64,000 bases of DNA from PSRF01 sp051000815 (GCA_051000815.1 JBPCNX010000043.1:1-64000); one strand, 5' to 3'. Positions 6,940 through 17,046 are shown, numbered from the stretch's first letter. Notes: a model not told the origin generated them from the letters alone. Translations and numbers: made by a program.

Positions 6940-9900
6940 CTACGGCTTCGCAATCACCAGAGGGTTCGTCTCCAACTCTCTGCGGTAAAAAACGCGCGGG
7001 CGTTGCACGCTGCGCTTCTCAGGATCGGCAACAGTTTGCTCGCCCTCCGTAAACGCTATTGCCAGGCCGACCCCGCGCGCCTGTTTCATCGTTGCTTCCT
7101 GCATTTGCGGCACACGCTCAGTTGCGAAGTTGAGCCACTCCCTCGCATTCAAGACACCGTCTTTCGGTTCAGTGTCCGCAATCGATGTCTTGAGTCCCTC
7201 TTCAACCAGGGCATAGGTCAGCAGTCCATGACCAAGTTGCGCAGCTTCGAGGGCGGCCTGGTAACTCTGCGCGGCCGTGAGAATGTACATGCCCTTCTCG
7301 TAAGCAAGCTGGGCCAGGCCCTTTGAATTCATCGGACCCCGACGTTTCTCTTCCGCCTCGAGAGCTTGTCCGGAATTGCACGCATCGATGACCATCACCA
7401 GGTGGCCAGCGTCCACACCCTCGACAGCCTGTTCCAACTCCACGTCCGAAATGCTGTGCTCGAGAATGCTCTGCAATCCCCGCTCATTCAGTTTGGTTCG
7501 TTCGCCCGTATACCCGAGGTCGTGCGGAATGAGGTAGAAACGTTGCGCCTGCGCCGTGCCGTGACCTGCGAAGTAGATGATTACCTTGTCCTCAGGCTGC
7601 GCGCGCTTTAATTCATTCAATCCCGCGATTCCTGCTTTCAACGACGGAGGTTCGGGCACCCCGGCCAGTCGCTGTAAAGCTGAAAGAATGTTTGCCTTGG
7701 TCGCATTCTCATTGATTAAAGGAACGACAACGACGCGCTCGAATTTCGCCACCTGGTTTTGTCGGAGGCGTACCTCGTCACCGAAGCTCTGCGCATCAGC
7801 CACGGCATACTTCAAGTTGTATTGCGGGTTAGCGTACTCATTGACGCCGACAGCGATGATGTAGACGCTGCCGGGTCGCTGCAGACTGTCGGCCCCGGTC
7901 AATAGTAACTGTGCGTCTTTGCTCTTGACGTTGTCTTTGTTGAAGGCATAGGCAGTCAGGCGGTTTGGTCCGGCGACAACTGTGATTTCCTCCTCCAGCG
8001 TAACGGCCGGTTTTCCCTCCAGGACATCGCCGCGCCAGACCTTGATTAGCGAACCGTTGCGAAACAAACGCACATCGCGCGCTCCGGTACCCTGACTATT
8101 GTCTTTGTCTGCAGGTGCGTCGGTCACGTCGATCCTGACCTTCGTCGTGCGTGAGCTTATCGCAGTGGCGGCAGCAGCTGGTGAAGCGGGTTCACCGGTA
8201 GCCGTTAACTTCACTTGCGGCTGCCGGCGATCTTTTTTGGAAACATCGAGGGCCACCCTGGGGCGTTTCCCGCCGAAGATGTCCCCGAGCAGACCGGGAT
8301 AGTAAAACTCATTGAAGAACCATTCGATCGGGGCAACATTGAAAGTGTCCTGGTTGTAGCGCCAAAGAATTTGATTCCAGGAAACGGGCGTGCCGTCAAA
8401 CAGTCCCTGCGGAGTGACGACCATCCATTCGCCGCCATCGTCGAGCGAGATCAGCGTCAACAAGTGCTCACCCGTATTTGTGTCCCAGAGGAAGGTGCCA
8501 CCGTCGTCGCTGGCCGATGCGAGCAACCGCGAGTCAGGGCTAAAGTCGATGGACTCGATGTTTGCCGTGTGGCCAGTTAGTGTGCGCAACTCGCGGCGCG
8601 CCGCCATGTCCCAAATCCTGATTGTGTTATCAGTGCTGCTGGATGCGAGCAGCCGACCATCGCGACTGAAGGCCACTTGAGTAACACCCTTGCCATGACC
8701 CGTGAGAACTCCGCTTTGGCCTCCAGTTGCGACGTCCCAGAGTGTCACCTGGCCAGTCGTCTCGACCTTCATGTTCTTCATAATGTCCTGAGGGTCGGAT
8801 GCTTTGGAATTTTTCTTTTGCTTGCGCTGTGCCGCGGGATCCATCATCGCGGCGAAATCAATATTCGACTTCGATTCGACACCCCCGATAGCGATGGTCC
8901 GGCCGTCAGGGCTGAAAGCGAGGGACGTGACGCTACGGCCCATTGTGCCCGCCGACATTGAGCCCATCATGTTCGTCATCATGCCGGCCATTGCGGAAAG
9001 GTCAGGCATCTGAGGCATGCTGCCCGGGTTTCCCGGCTTCATAGTTTTTAACTGTGCTGGTGTCAGCCCACCCGCCCCGCTCATTATTCGGTTGAGATTC
9101 CCAAGTGGCGACGAAGTCAGGTCGCGCAACTTGCTGCCCGAAGCGGTGTCCCACAACGATGTTTCACCCATGGATCCCAGAGTCCCGATCACGCGCCCGT
9201 CCGAGCTAAATGCGACTTCGGCTGCCGTAGTTCCGAGATTGAGCGTTCGCAGTTCACGTCCCGATTTCACGTCCCAGATCTTGACCAGATTCTCATTACC
9301 ACCTGATTGTCCGGGCATACGTGCTTGTCTCATTTGCGCTTCACTGACGGTATAAGTCACGACCAGCATGGCGCCGTCACCACTAAAGCTTGCTCGCTGA
9401 ACAACTCCTTCGCCAGTCGCCGGCGTGAGGGTCTGGAGTTTACGTCCGGATGGTGTTTCGAGAATTGAGACTGAGTTGCTATTCGGTGAGTAGGTAGCGA
9501 TCAGCTTGCCATCGGGACTAGGAATGCCAAGCTGCTGATCGAGCGGTCCTGCACTTAGGCGCAATCCGCGACCTGTCCGCAAATCCCAACGTGTGCGACC
9601 GCCCGAGGATAGTTGATTGCCATCGGCGCTGAACGCGACTTTGTAGGCCATGTTCGTGCGGCCGTTCATCTTCAATACTTGTTTGGCTGTTTCTGCCTCC
9701 CAAATTATTGTTGGCGTGTCAAAGCCTCCAGTAGCAGCTCTTTTCCCGTCGTCACTAAAGCTGGCAAACACTCGACCCGTCGAGGAAAAGAGACCACTGT
9801 TGGGCGCTTTTAGGGAGACCAATTCACGGCCGGCAGCGAGGTCCCATAGTTTCACTGTGTAGCCTTCAGACAGCGCCAGCAAGCGAGCGCCGCGACTGAA

Positions 9901-10863
9901 TTTGAGTTGACACCAATCCTGCGCGACCGTTCCCAGCTCGCGGTCAGTCGCCTTGGTAGTTACGTCCCAAAGCTTTACTCGTTTGTCGACCAGTCCGGAG
10001 ACAAGCAAATGTCCGTCAGGAGTAAACGCCAGTTCAACGCTCTGGACCTCCCCGTTCTTGTCGCCGGGAAGTTTTACGGTGCGAATCTCGCGACCGGTTG
10101 CGAGATCCAGAAAAGTAACTTGTGTTTCCGGCTCGGTTGAGACCCTCGCGAGTTGAGTTCCATCAAGACTTAATGCTGCGCCTCCATCGCCTCCCGAGAA
10201 CGCCAAACCATCTAACGCGTCCGATGCAATTGAGCTTATTTCTTTCCCAGTAGTCACGTCCCAAACTTTGACGGCATCGCTAATCGTGACAATCCGATCA
10301 TTCGAACTGAAAGCGATGAAGTAAACGCCGACGAGGGACGAGGCAAGTCCACTACCTTCTCCCGACGTCAGCGTTTGCACCTCGCGCCCACTGGCTACGT
10401 CCCAAACTTTCACGGTATTGGAACCGGCCGATGCAGCTACGAGGCGGCCATCGCCGCTGAAGGCGATGAATGGCGACATGCTCATCCCACTTTGTCTGCC
10501 GCTGGAAAGATTGCGCAACTCGCGTCCGGTTGCCGTTTCCCAAAGCTTGATCGTGCTGCTGCGGAAGGTTGCGGTCGCGAGCAGGCGGCCGTCGGGACTA
10601 AAAACCAGCTTCGTGGCTCCGAAGAAATTGCTGTAGCCCGTTTGGAGAACGAGTTCAGGTTTGGCTTCTTTTGCCTGGGTCGAAGTGGAGCTTGTGCTTG
10701 TGCTGCTGCTTTGAATACCTACGCCGCGTTTGTCAGGAGGCGTTGTAGGGGTAGGCGTTTGCGCGATGGCTGGTAGCAGAAATGCGGCGAGCAGAATGAT
10801 TATCGCGCCAACTTTGAGCACGTTGCCGACCGGCAGGATGAAGACTTCTCTGGTTGTTCGCAT
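6940..10863 (-). CDS. WD40 beta-propeller protein with C-terminal caspase-like (C14) domain
   Basis: About 1,307 residues from the ATG at 10863; an ATG nine codons upstream is possible. A hydrophobic segment at residues 17-35 ending Ala-Ile-Ala-Gln looks like a signal peptide or anchor. From about residue 70 to 830 there are two or more WD40 propellers with many Trp-Asp repeat ends. A Met/Gly-rich insert sits at about residues 610-645. The caspase-like domain starts near residue 1000 (Tyr-Ile-Ile-Ala-Val-Gly-Val) and has the catalytic dyad His1101 (Phe-Ala-Gly-His-Gly) and Cys1162 (Asp-Ala-Cys-Asn-Ser-Gly). Both catalytic residues are intact. Bacterial proteins of this class are orthocaspase-like; targets are unknown. 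An export signal ahead of a protease usually regarded as cytosolic is notable. Confidence 0.92.
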   Translation of the reverse strand: MRTTREVFILPVGNVLKVGAIIILLAAFLLPAIAQTPTPTTPPDKRGVGIQSSSTSTSSTSTQAKEAKPELVLQTGYSNFFGATKLVFSPDGRLLATATFRSSTIKLWETATGRELRNLSSGRQSGMSMSPFIAFSGDGRLVAASAGSNTVKVWDVASGREVQTLTSGEGSGLASSLVGVYFIAFSSNDRIVTISDAVKVWDVTTGKEISSIASDALDGLAFSGGDGGAALSLDGTQLARVSTEPETQVTFLDLATGREIRTVKLPGDKNGEVQSVELAFTPDGHLLVSGLVDKRVKLWDVTTKATDRELGTVAQDWCQLKFSRGARLLALSEGYTVKLWDLAAGRELVSLKAPNSGLFSSTGRVFASFSDDGKRAATGGFDTPTIIWEAETAKQVLKMNGRTNMAYKVAFSADGNQLSSGGRTRWDLRTGRGLRLSAGPLDQQLGIPSPDGKLIATYSPNSNSVSILETPSGRKLQTLTPATGEGVVQRASFSGDGAMLVVTYTVSEAQMRQARMPGQSGGNENLVKIWDVKSGRELRTLNLGTTAAEVAFSSDGRVIGTLGSMGETSLWDTASGSKLRDLTSSPLGNLNRIMSGAGGLTPAQLKTMKPGNPGSMPQMPDLSAMAGMMTNMMGSMSAGTMGRSVTSLAFSPDGRTIAIGGVESKSNIDFAAMMDPAAQRKQKKNSKASDPQDIMKNMKVETTGQVTLWDVATGGQSGVLTGHGKGVTQVAFSRDGRLLASSSTDNTIRIWDMAARRELRTLTGHTANIESIDFSPDSRLLASASDDGGTFLWDTNTGEHLLTLISLDDGGEWMVVTPQGLFDGTPVSWNQILWRYNQDTFNVAPIEWFFNEFYYPGLLGDIFGGKRPRVALDVSKKDRRQPQVKLTATGEPASPAAAATAISSRTTKVRIDVTDAPADKDNSQGTGARDVRLFRNGSLIKVWRGDVLEGKPAVTLEEEITVVAGPNRLTAYAFNKDNVKSKDAQLLLTGADSLQRPGSVYIIAVGVNEYANPQYNLKYAVADAQSFGDEVRLRQNQVAKFERVVVVPLINENATKANILSALQRLAGVPEPPSLKAGIAGLNELKRAQPEDKVIIYFAGHGTAQAQRFYLIPHDLGYTGERTKLNERGLQSILEHSISDVELEQAVEGVDAGHLVMVIDACNSGQALEAEEKRRGPMNSKGLAQLAYEKGMYILTAAQSYQAALEAAQLGHGLLTYALVEEGLKTSIADTEPKDGVLNAREWLNFATERVPQMQEATMKQARGVGLAIAFTEGEQTVADPEKRSVQRPRVFYRRELETNPLVIAKP

Positions 10864-11342
10864 TGGATTACTCAAGACTGTTAATGACAAGTAAGGAAGC
10901 GGGTTTGGTTTTGGAAATCTTTACTAACACCTTCACCTCAATGGAGGTGTTTTGGGGGAGCTTGCTAGTGTAAGCCGTTTCGTCGCCTGAGGAAAGAAAG
11001 TCGATAGACATGCTGCTAACTATAGTTTGAACACCCACTCACGCGATGGGTCGATCGCTCAACGATCATGTGCATAGGTCCCATGAATCAGTACCACCCC
11101 GATGTAAGACATCGTGAAGAATGCGGTGGTGCCTGCGAGCGCCTCAGTGCGGATGCTGGGTTTTGCTGTTTCAACAGAGTTCATTCTTTTGGGAATCGCA
11201 AGTGGCCAGAGTCTAAGACACCCACTAAACTGAGGCAAGGCGTTTTGTTATTGAGCTGCCAGACGAGCGGCATCGGAATGATCCAAGACCGCTACACGAA
11301 GACCTCAGCAAGACCAACGTACTTAAGGAAGGATATTGCAGT

Positions 11343-11474
11343 TTACAGTACGGGAGCGGTAGCGACCGATTTCAAGCGAGGGAATGCGCAGGTCGAAGAC
11401 CCCAAGCGCGCTCGCGGTCTTGCTCTTGACTGTCGCTTATCTTGAAAATTGTCGCTACCGCTGCAGTACCGTAA
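11343..11474. repeat. 132-bp palindromic element in a gene-free gap
   Basis: Arms at 11343-11366 and 11451-11474 are reverse complements with about three mismatches. It lies in the 634-bp gene-free gap at 10864-11497, between the 5' end of the caspase gene and the 3' end of glpD. A single arm of the same type is at 2178-2198. The rest of the gap shows only a short hairpin around 10926-10951 and no convincing ORF, although a promoter for the caspase gene must be in or near it. Confidence 0.7.
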
Positions 11475-11497
11475 CTGAGTCTTGTGAGGCCGCGCCC

Positions 11498-13087
11498 TCA
11501 AAGTTGAAAGCGCTCTACGATCTTACGGTATGCTTGAGCTTCATCATCGGTTTTGTTTTCGGACCACCCTAAATGCTTTTGAGCAACTTTTGCGGCTGAC
11601 TCAACCGCTCCAAACCCCAGCGACGAATTCAAACCAACCATCGTGCGTCGCAGCAAACAATCAACCAGCGTTGCGGCGAACTCGTGCTCAAACGCATACA
11701 CGACTTCAGCGGCGATCGCTCCGGTCTCTTCATCAAAAATTTCGAGCAACGATGCGTCTTCGGCCGCCATCCTCATAACATTGGTGGCGCGTGTGCCATA
11801 AACTCGAAGCAGGTGTTCACCTGTTCGCAACGGCAAGCCACAATCTCTTTTGAACTGCTCGCCAAAAACGGCAAAGTTTCCCGCCGCTCCCGGCAGTCCC
11901 GCAGAAGCCGTGCTGCTTTGAGAGTTGTCTTTCCCAAGTTTTCGCAAAACCAGATCCACGGACTCTTCCGCCAGGCTGCGATAAGTCGTTAGCTTGCCGC
12001 CTACAACTGACAGCAGATTCTCGAAACGCGGGTGGCGGCGAATGAAATGTCGGCGTGTAATGCCCCGCTCGGCCGTCTGGTCAGTAAATGGCAAGGGTCG
12101 AACGCCCGAGTAAGTGTAGAGAATATTGTCCCGCGTCAGGTTTGCTCGCGGGATCACTGTGTTTGTTTCGCGCAGCAAGTAGTCAATCTCATCGACATCA
12201 ATTTGAAGGTTATCGAGATCGCCTTCATAACGAGTATCGGTGGTGCCGATCAAAAAGTTTCCGTTCCAGGGAATAATAAAGAACGGACGCTGATCGGTTT
12301 TGGCTTCGACGTAGATGGCCGTTGGCGGCGCTCCGGCGAAGGCCGGCACAATGAGATGGCTGCCTTTGGTGCCGCCGATCAATCGCTGCGCTCCGTTACC
12401 AGCTTCAAGCACCTGATCTACCCACGGTCCGGAGGCGTTAATTACGAGTGTCGCTCTTACCGCAGAACGCGCTCCGTCAGATTTGTTTACAAACTCGACG
12501 CCCTGCAAGCCGTTATCATCAACAATAAATCCCTCAACTCGAGCGTAAGTAATGGTCGTGGCGCCGTGCTCAATTGCTGAGACTACGTTTTCTACCACTA
12601 ACCGCTCAGCAAATTCGACCTGGGCGTCGTAATACTCGGCAGCGCCTGTGAGTCCATCAGGGTTCAGCCCCGAGACTCTTTCCAGGGCTTGCCCCCGCGA
12701 AAGCATTTTGTGGTGCGGCACAGACTTGCCCAGTGAGAGGAGATCGTAAGCAAGCATGCCGGCCCGCATAAGCAAACGCCCGCGACGCGCACCTTGATAG
12801 ATCGGAATCAGGAGTGGGAGCGGACGCACAAGATGGGGAGCGATTCTCAGCAACGTTTCGCGTTCGCGCAACGATTCGCGCACGAGACCAAACTCACCGT
12901 ACTCCAAGTAACGAAGGCCGCCATGAATCAGCCGGGTAGACCAGCTTGACGTTCCGCTCCCCACATCCCCTTTGTCGAGAAGGAGAACCTTTAATCCGCG
13001 CAGCGCCGCATCGCGAGCGATGCCCGCGCCATTAATACCGGCGCCGATGATGATTAGATCGAACGTAACGGAAGTTGGGTCAGTCAT
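11498..13087 (-). CDS. glpD: FAD-dependent glycerol-3-phosphate dehydrogenase
   Basis: A 529-residue protein that oxidises sn-glycerol 3-phosphate to dihydroxyacetone phosphate and passes electrons to the quinone pool, acting at the inner face of the membrane. The N-terminal Rossmann motif Gly-Ala-Gly-Ile-Asn-Gly-Ala-Gly starts near residue 15. The GlpD signature His-Gly-Gly-Leu-Arg-Tyr-Leu-Glu follows near residue 60, and the C-terminal helical cap domain is complete. I choose the ATG at 13087; an upstream TTG/ATG frame reaching 13162 would run into the palindromic repeat region and adds residues not typical of the family. No glpK or glpF is adjacent, so the gene stands alone. Confidence 0.93.
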   Translation of the reverse strand: MTDPTSVTFDLIIIGAGINGAGIARDAALRGLKVLLLDKGDVGSGTSSWSTRLIHGGLRYLEYGEFGLVRESLRERETLLRIAPHLVRPLPLLIPIYQGARRGRLLMRAGMLAYDLLSLGKSVPHHKMLSRGQALERVSGLNPDGLTGAAEYYDAQVEFAERLVVENVVSAIEHGATTITYARVEGFIVDDNGLQGVEFVNKSDGARSAVRATLVINASGPWVDQVLEAGNGAQRLIGGTKGSHLIVPAFAGAPPTAIYVEAKTDQRPFFIIPWNGNFLIGTTDTRYEGDLDNLQIDVDEIDYLLRETNTVIPRANLTRDNILYTYSGVRPLPFTDQTAERGITRRHFIRRHPRFENLLSVVGGKLTTYRSLAEESVDLVLRKLGKDNSQSSTASAGLPGAAGNFAVFGEQFKRDCGLPLRTGEHLLRVYGTRATNVMRMAAEDASLLEIFDEETGAIAAEVVYAFEHEFAATLVDCLLRRTMVGLNSSLGFGAVESAAKVAQKHLGWSENKTDDEAQAYRKIVERFQL

Positions 13088-13145
13088 GATTCTGACGCCG
13101 GGGCAAACTCGATATAAATACGCTGAAAGCGTTGGCTTGTTTATG

Positions 13146-13363
13146 ACGCTGAAAGCGTCCACTAATTGGAGCCCAGGGTTGTTTCAACCCTGGGAACAAG
13201 GGCACGTTTTTATTCGTTGCAACCCTGAAGGGGTTTGCGACTCTTGCCATTGCCGGGGGTGATGACGCAACCCCTTCAGGGTTGCCGTTCCAATAATTCG
13301 ATGCGTGCTCCCAGGGTTGCCAAAGCGCAACCCTGGGCTCCAATTAGCAAACGCTTTCAGCGT
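13146..13363. repeat. nested palindromic repeat
   Basis: Outer arms at 13146-13181 and 13328-13363 are near-perfect reverse complements. Inside them a second stem pairs 13219-13239 with 13266-13285. Short hairpins also occur within the arms (for example around 13146-13158 and 13172-13194). The region can therefore fold as a hairpin of hairpins. Open frames over this stretch on both strands are products of the repeat. It fills the gap between glpD and the TPR gene, which are transcribed divergently, so promoters for both must lie close to it. Confidence 0.8.
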
Positions 13364-13506
13364 AAAATCAAGTCGGAGTTTGAACACAGCCTCGGTAAGC
13401 GACCGGGCCCCGCTCCTGTCGTTGCAAAAAAGCAGGATTGACACAACGAGCAAATTGCCCTACAAGACCCGGGCATCAAGAGCCGCCGAGTTTGTTCCCG
13501 TAGATC

Positions 13507-14430
13507 ATGAAAATTGCACGCATAATCGCATCACTGCTGCTCGCTGCTTCGCCTTTAACTCTGATTCAAGCCGGGCAAGACAAAAGATCTAATCGCGCCG
13601 GCGATTATGCCAACCGCGCAGCTCCCCCTGTTACCGCTGAGGCGAAGAGCGATATGGAAACGCGACTCGCTGAAGCCCGAACTCGTTTCGAAGCCGATCC
13701 AAATAATCCGGACGCGATCATCTGGCTTGGGCGCAGGCTCAGTTATCTTGGTCGTTTCGTCGAAGCGATAGAGACCTACACGGGGGGCGTGGAAAAGTTC
13801 CCGCGCGATGCTCGCCTTTATCGCCACCGCGGCCATCGTTATCTCACGCTGCGCAAATTTGATCTGGCGATCGCTGATTTCAAGAAGGCTGCGAACCTCG
13901 TCAAAGGCAAACCTGATGAAGTTGAACCCGATGGCCAACCGAATGCGCGTAACATACCTACCGGCACGTTGCAGTTTAATATCTGGTATCACCTCGGTCT
14001 GGCTCAATACCTCACAGACCGTAACAAAGAGGCGCTCAGTAGTTATCGCGAATGCCTCAAGGTGTCTAAGAATCCAGACAGTATCGTCGCTACCACTCAC
14101 TGGCTCTACATGACTTTGCGCCGGCTGAATCGAGCGAAGGAAGCCGCAAGCGTCCTCGACCCCATTCGCCCAGGGATGGATATCATCGAGAACGACGGTT
14201 ACTACCGACTCGCGCTGATGTACAAAGGTCTGGTCGCCGCCGACGCACTGTTGGCGGAAACGCTCAAACAAACAGGATCATCTGGCTCCTACAGCATTCT
14301 CTACGGAATCGGAAATTGGTATCTCTACAACGGCCAACGCGAGAAGGCAGTTGAAATATTTCGACAGATGCTTGCTGGAAACCAGTGGACGAGCTTTGGT
14401 TATATCGCCGCCGAGGCTGAGTTGAAATGA
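13507..14430 (+). CDS. exported TPR-repeat protein
   Basis: A 307-residue protein. A Sec signal peptide covers residues 1-22 (Lys near the start, Leu/Ala core, Ile-Gln-Ala-Gly cleavage region). At least four tetratricopeptide-like helix pairs follow, for example around residues 72-135, 155-185 and 260-300, with the typical Gly/Tyr/Ala spacing. TPR proteins act as scaffolds; the partner is unknown. The gene is flanked by gene-poor gaps (palindromes upstream, 539 bp downstream), so it is likely a single-gene unit. Confidence 0.85.
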   Translation: MKIARIIASLLLAASPLTLIQAGQDKRSNRAGDYANRAAPPVTAEAKSDMETRLAEARTRFEADPNNPDAIIWLGRRLSYLGRFVEAIETYTGGVEKFPRDARLYRHRGHRYLTLRKFDLAIADFKKAANLVKGKPDEVEPDGQPNARNIPTGTLQFNIWYHLGLAQYLTDRNKEALSSYRECLKVSKNPDSIVATTHWLYMTLRRLNRAKEAASVLDPIRPGMDIIENDGYYRLALMYKGLVAADALLAETLKQTGSSGSYSILYGIGNWYLYNGQREKAVEIFRQMLAGNQWTSFGYIAAEAELK

Positions 14431-14969
14431 ATTCCATCGTGAGCGGCGCATCAACGGAGTGGTGTGAGAGCGGCACAACACTGGCGACTCACAATTCATT
14501 CGCGAATTTGGAGCGGAGCACAGATCATAACCGAGATGGTGCGAACGGGGCACTATTTGGTATGACCAAACTAATTATTGTCACCTTCGCTGATTCAATT
14601 CAATCCCTCTCATTCTAAACGGGCTTCAGCCACCGGAACCGTTTAAACGGTTTCTGTTTCAGTTGACTGCAAAGAACACCGCGCTGAACTGCGGTGAGAA
14701 TGACAGCATCCGCGCTCGTGGTGCCTTGTGGTCTTCCCTGTTCGGAGCCTTTTTGTGCAAAGCCAGCGACCGCATGAAAGCCCGACGCGAATAAGACTGC
14801 CGGGCACACGTTTTGCTCCTGGGCCAATCACTGATTAAGCCTCTCCCGCGTGATCGGCGACCGTGCCGGTTCGGAGGCTTGGCTCGTCGCCAACGCGTGC
14901 TTGCAGACTTGTCCAACGCGAGCTGGCGAAAGGCAATGTAAACCAGCAGAATCAATAAGGAGCGTGTCT
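14431..14969. other. gene-free gap with a 16-bp perfect palindrome
   Basis: No convincing gene. A perfect 16-bp palindrome centred on GTTTAAAC lies at 14637-14652. A stretch at about 14745-14772 resembles 19130-19158 (shared core TTTTTGTGCAAAGCC), indicating a decayed dispersed repeat. The end of the gap holds the AAGGAG ribosome-binding site for the next gene. Confidence 0.5.
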
Positions 14970-17021
14970 ATGCGTTCTACCCGGCCTGTCCATTTCCGAA
15001 TCTTCTCTCTCTTACTAACTCTTCTGATAACCCTCTTTGCCTTGAATACAGTCGCCTCTGCCTCGGATGAGGAGGAAGGCGAGAGCTATGACGAGAAAGC
15101 GCGTGTCGTACGGGTAAGTCTGCTCAAAGGAGAAATCACGCTCAAACGCCAGGGCAATAACGATTGGGAACGAGCGCGTCTGAACTTTCCGCTTGTTGAA
15201 GGCGACACTCTCGCCACTGATCGCGACTCGCAAGTTGAAATTCAGATTGATGCCCGCAACTTTGTGCGCGTCGGCTCGAGTTCCATGTTGCGAATCCTGA
15301 CGTTGCGCGACGAGGGCGTGGCGATCAGCGTGATTGAAGGCACGGCCTCAGTCCGGCTGGCGAAGTTTGATCGCGACCACGAGTATTTCGAAATCGATGC
15401 CCCGCAAACGACGCTCTCGGCCGAGCGGAAAGGTCGTTACCGCATCGACGTAGCGCGTGCCGGCCGGGTTCGTTTTACCGTCACCGATGGCGGACGGGCC
15501 CGCATCTATTCGGAAACTTCCGGCTTCGCGCTGCGCGACGGGCGCGCTGCCGAGCTAATCAACGATGGACCTGACGCCGGTGATTGGGAGTTGTTCGCAG
15601 CCGCTGCTCGCGATTCCTGGGACAATTGGGTGGATGATCGCGAACGGTATCTCGCGCAACGGATGCGTTACGATAGTCAGTACTACGACAGCTACGTTTG
15701 GGGCGCCGAAGATCTGGACGCTTATGGCAACTGGTCTTACGTTAACGACTACGGCTGGATCTGGCGGCCACACGTTACAGTCATCAACAACTACAACAAC
15801 TGGGCGCCTTACCGCCATGGAAGCTGGACGTGGGTTTGGCCTTACGGTTGGACCTGGGTCGGTTACGAACCCTGGGGTTGGGCCCCTTACCACTATGGCC
15901 GCTGGGTTTACTACAACAATTACTGGGCGTGGTGTCCGCGCAGTCACTACTACCGGAACCGAAGTTGGTGGCGGCCGGCCCTCGTCGCATTCCACATCTC
16001 AATCGGCAATCACATCTCGTGGTATCCGCTTTCCTATCGTCACCGCGATCCAAGATCGCGTCACTACGATCACCCAACGCCTGCGGGTAAACAGGCACTT
16101 CTGAACTCACGCCGCGGAGACCAGTCTTACCTGCGTGCGGTGACCGCCACTACGGCGAGCGACTTCGGTGGGGACGGCGTGCGGTTTCAGCCGGCAAGTG
16201 AAATTCTGGCGCGGCGGGTTATGGGTGAAGCACCAGTGAAGGGAGACTTGCCGATAAGACCGGCGAATGTGATCTCGCGCAGGGGACTTGTTGAAAGTGA
16301 TCGCACTGACACTGTTACCCTTGCCAAGCCACGAGTAAAACCCGCCGCGGACGTACCGGAACGACCAACCGGGGCGGCCATTCGCAAAGCAGGTGTGCCG
16401 CTCGATTCCGAGTTGCGCAACTCGCGCGTGCTTGGCGGACGTGAGTCAAAAGCCATTACCACAGGCGGCAACGTGACTGAAGTTGCGCCGGAATCACGCC
16501 CGACCGGCGCCGTTACGCGACCGCCAAGGTCCACAAACAATGAGTTGAACGACCGCGGCAACATGATGCAGCGCGGAGATAAAAGCCTGCCGCGAGTTGC
16601 TCGGCCGGAGCCGACGATTGATGGAGATGTAATTCAACGTGGCGATGCCAATCTTAAGAGACGCCCTGAGCGCAGAGTCGATCCGGAAACTCCCGAATCG
16701 ATTGGCGCCCCGGAAAAAACTCCGAAGGTTCAAACCGACTCGGAGCGTCCGGCGAAAACAGATCGCATCGTGCGCCCACAACCAAGAGAGAGGGTCGACA
16801 GCCCAGCTCCACGTTCCGAACCGGTGCGGAAGTATGAGCCGCCGCCGCGCTCTGAGCCGCCGCCACGTTCAGCGCCGGTGCAAAAATATGAGCCTCCGCC
16901 TCAGCGTTCTGACTCGGCGCCACAGCGTTCGGCGCCGCCGGCTAAGGCAGATCCGCCACCGCAACGCTCAGAGCCAGCGAAGCTGGAAGCAGCCCGTCCT
17001 TCAAAGAAGGAGGCGCCTTAA
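14970..17021 (+). CDS. FecR-domain/DUF6600-like exported protein with Pro-rich tail
   Basis: A 683-residue protein from the ATG at 14970, preceded by AAGGAG (14957-14962); an open frame 40 codons longer has no such site. A signal peptide occupies residues 1-30 (Ala-Ser-Ala cleavage). Residues about 45-170 form a FecR-like beta domain (Val-Arg-Val-Ser-Leu-Leu-Lys-Gly-Glu, Leu-x-Glu-Gly-Asp). Residues about 190-370 are extremely rich in Trp and Tyr (Tyr-Gly-x-Trp, Trp-x-Pro-Tyr), as in DUF6600 proteins. The C-terminal third is Pro/Arg/Glu-rich and disordered, with repeated Arg-Ser-Glu-Pro-Pro-Pro units. No sigma factor or TonB receptor is adjacent, so classical FecR signalling is unlikely. A cell-envelope role is an inference. 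Confidence 0.88.
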   Translation: MRSTRPVHFRIFSLLLTLLITLFALNTVASASDEEEGESYDEKARVVRVSLLKGEITLKRQGNNDWERARLNFPLVEGDTLATDRDSQVEIQIDARNFVRVGSSSMLRILTLRDEGVAISVIEGTASVRLAKFDRDHEYFEIDAPQTTLSAERKGRYRIDVARAGRVRFTVTDGGRARIYSETSGFALRDGRAAELINDGPDAGDWELFAAAARDSWDNWVDDRERYLAQRMRYDSQYYDSYVWGAEDLDAYGNWSYVNDYGWIWRPHVTVINNYNNWAPYRHGSWTWVWPYGWTWVGYEPWGWAPYHYGRWVYYNNYWAWCPRSHYYRNRSWWRPALVAFHISIGNHISWYPLSYRHRDPRSRHYDHPTPAGKQALLNSRRGDQSYLRAVTATTASDFGGDGVRFQPASEILARRVMGEAPVKGDLPIRPANVISRRGLVESDRTDTVTLAKPRVKPAADVPERPTGAAIRKAGVPLDSELRNSRVLGGRESKAITTGGNVTEVAPESRPTGAVTRPPRSTNNELNDRGNMMQRGDKSLPRVARPEPTIDGDVIQRGDANLKRRPERRVDPETPESIGAPEKTPKVQTDSERPAKTDRIVRPQPRERVDSPAPRSEPVRKYEPPPRSEPPPRSAPVQKYEPPPQRSDSAPQRSAPPAKADPPPQRSEPAKLEAARPSKKEAP

Positions 17022-17046
17022 GTAATTCAGTCCGCGAAGCGGACGG

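Noticed and set aside
13080..13592. Several short frames on both strands across the glpD/TPR gap
   Set aside because: They read through the nested palindromes and have no consistent codon pattern or ribosome-binding site.
13555..14271. A 238-codon antisense frame over the TPR gene
   Set aside because: The plus-strand TPR protein has a signal peptide and repeats; the antisense product has no recognisable feature.
15555..16104. Antisense and shifted frames over the FecR/DUF6600-like gene
   Set aside because: They arise from the biased Trp/Tyr codon stretch and are low complexity.
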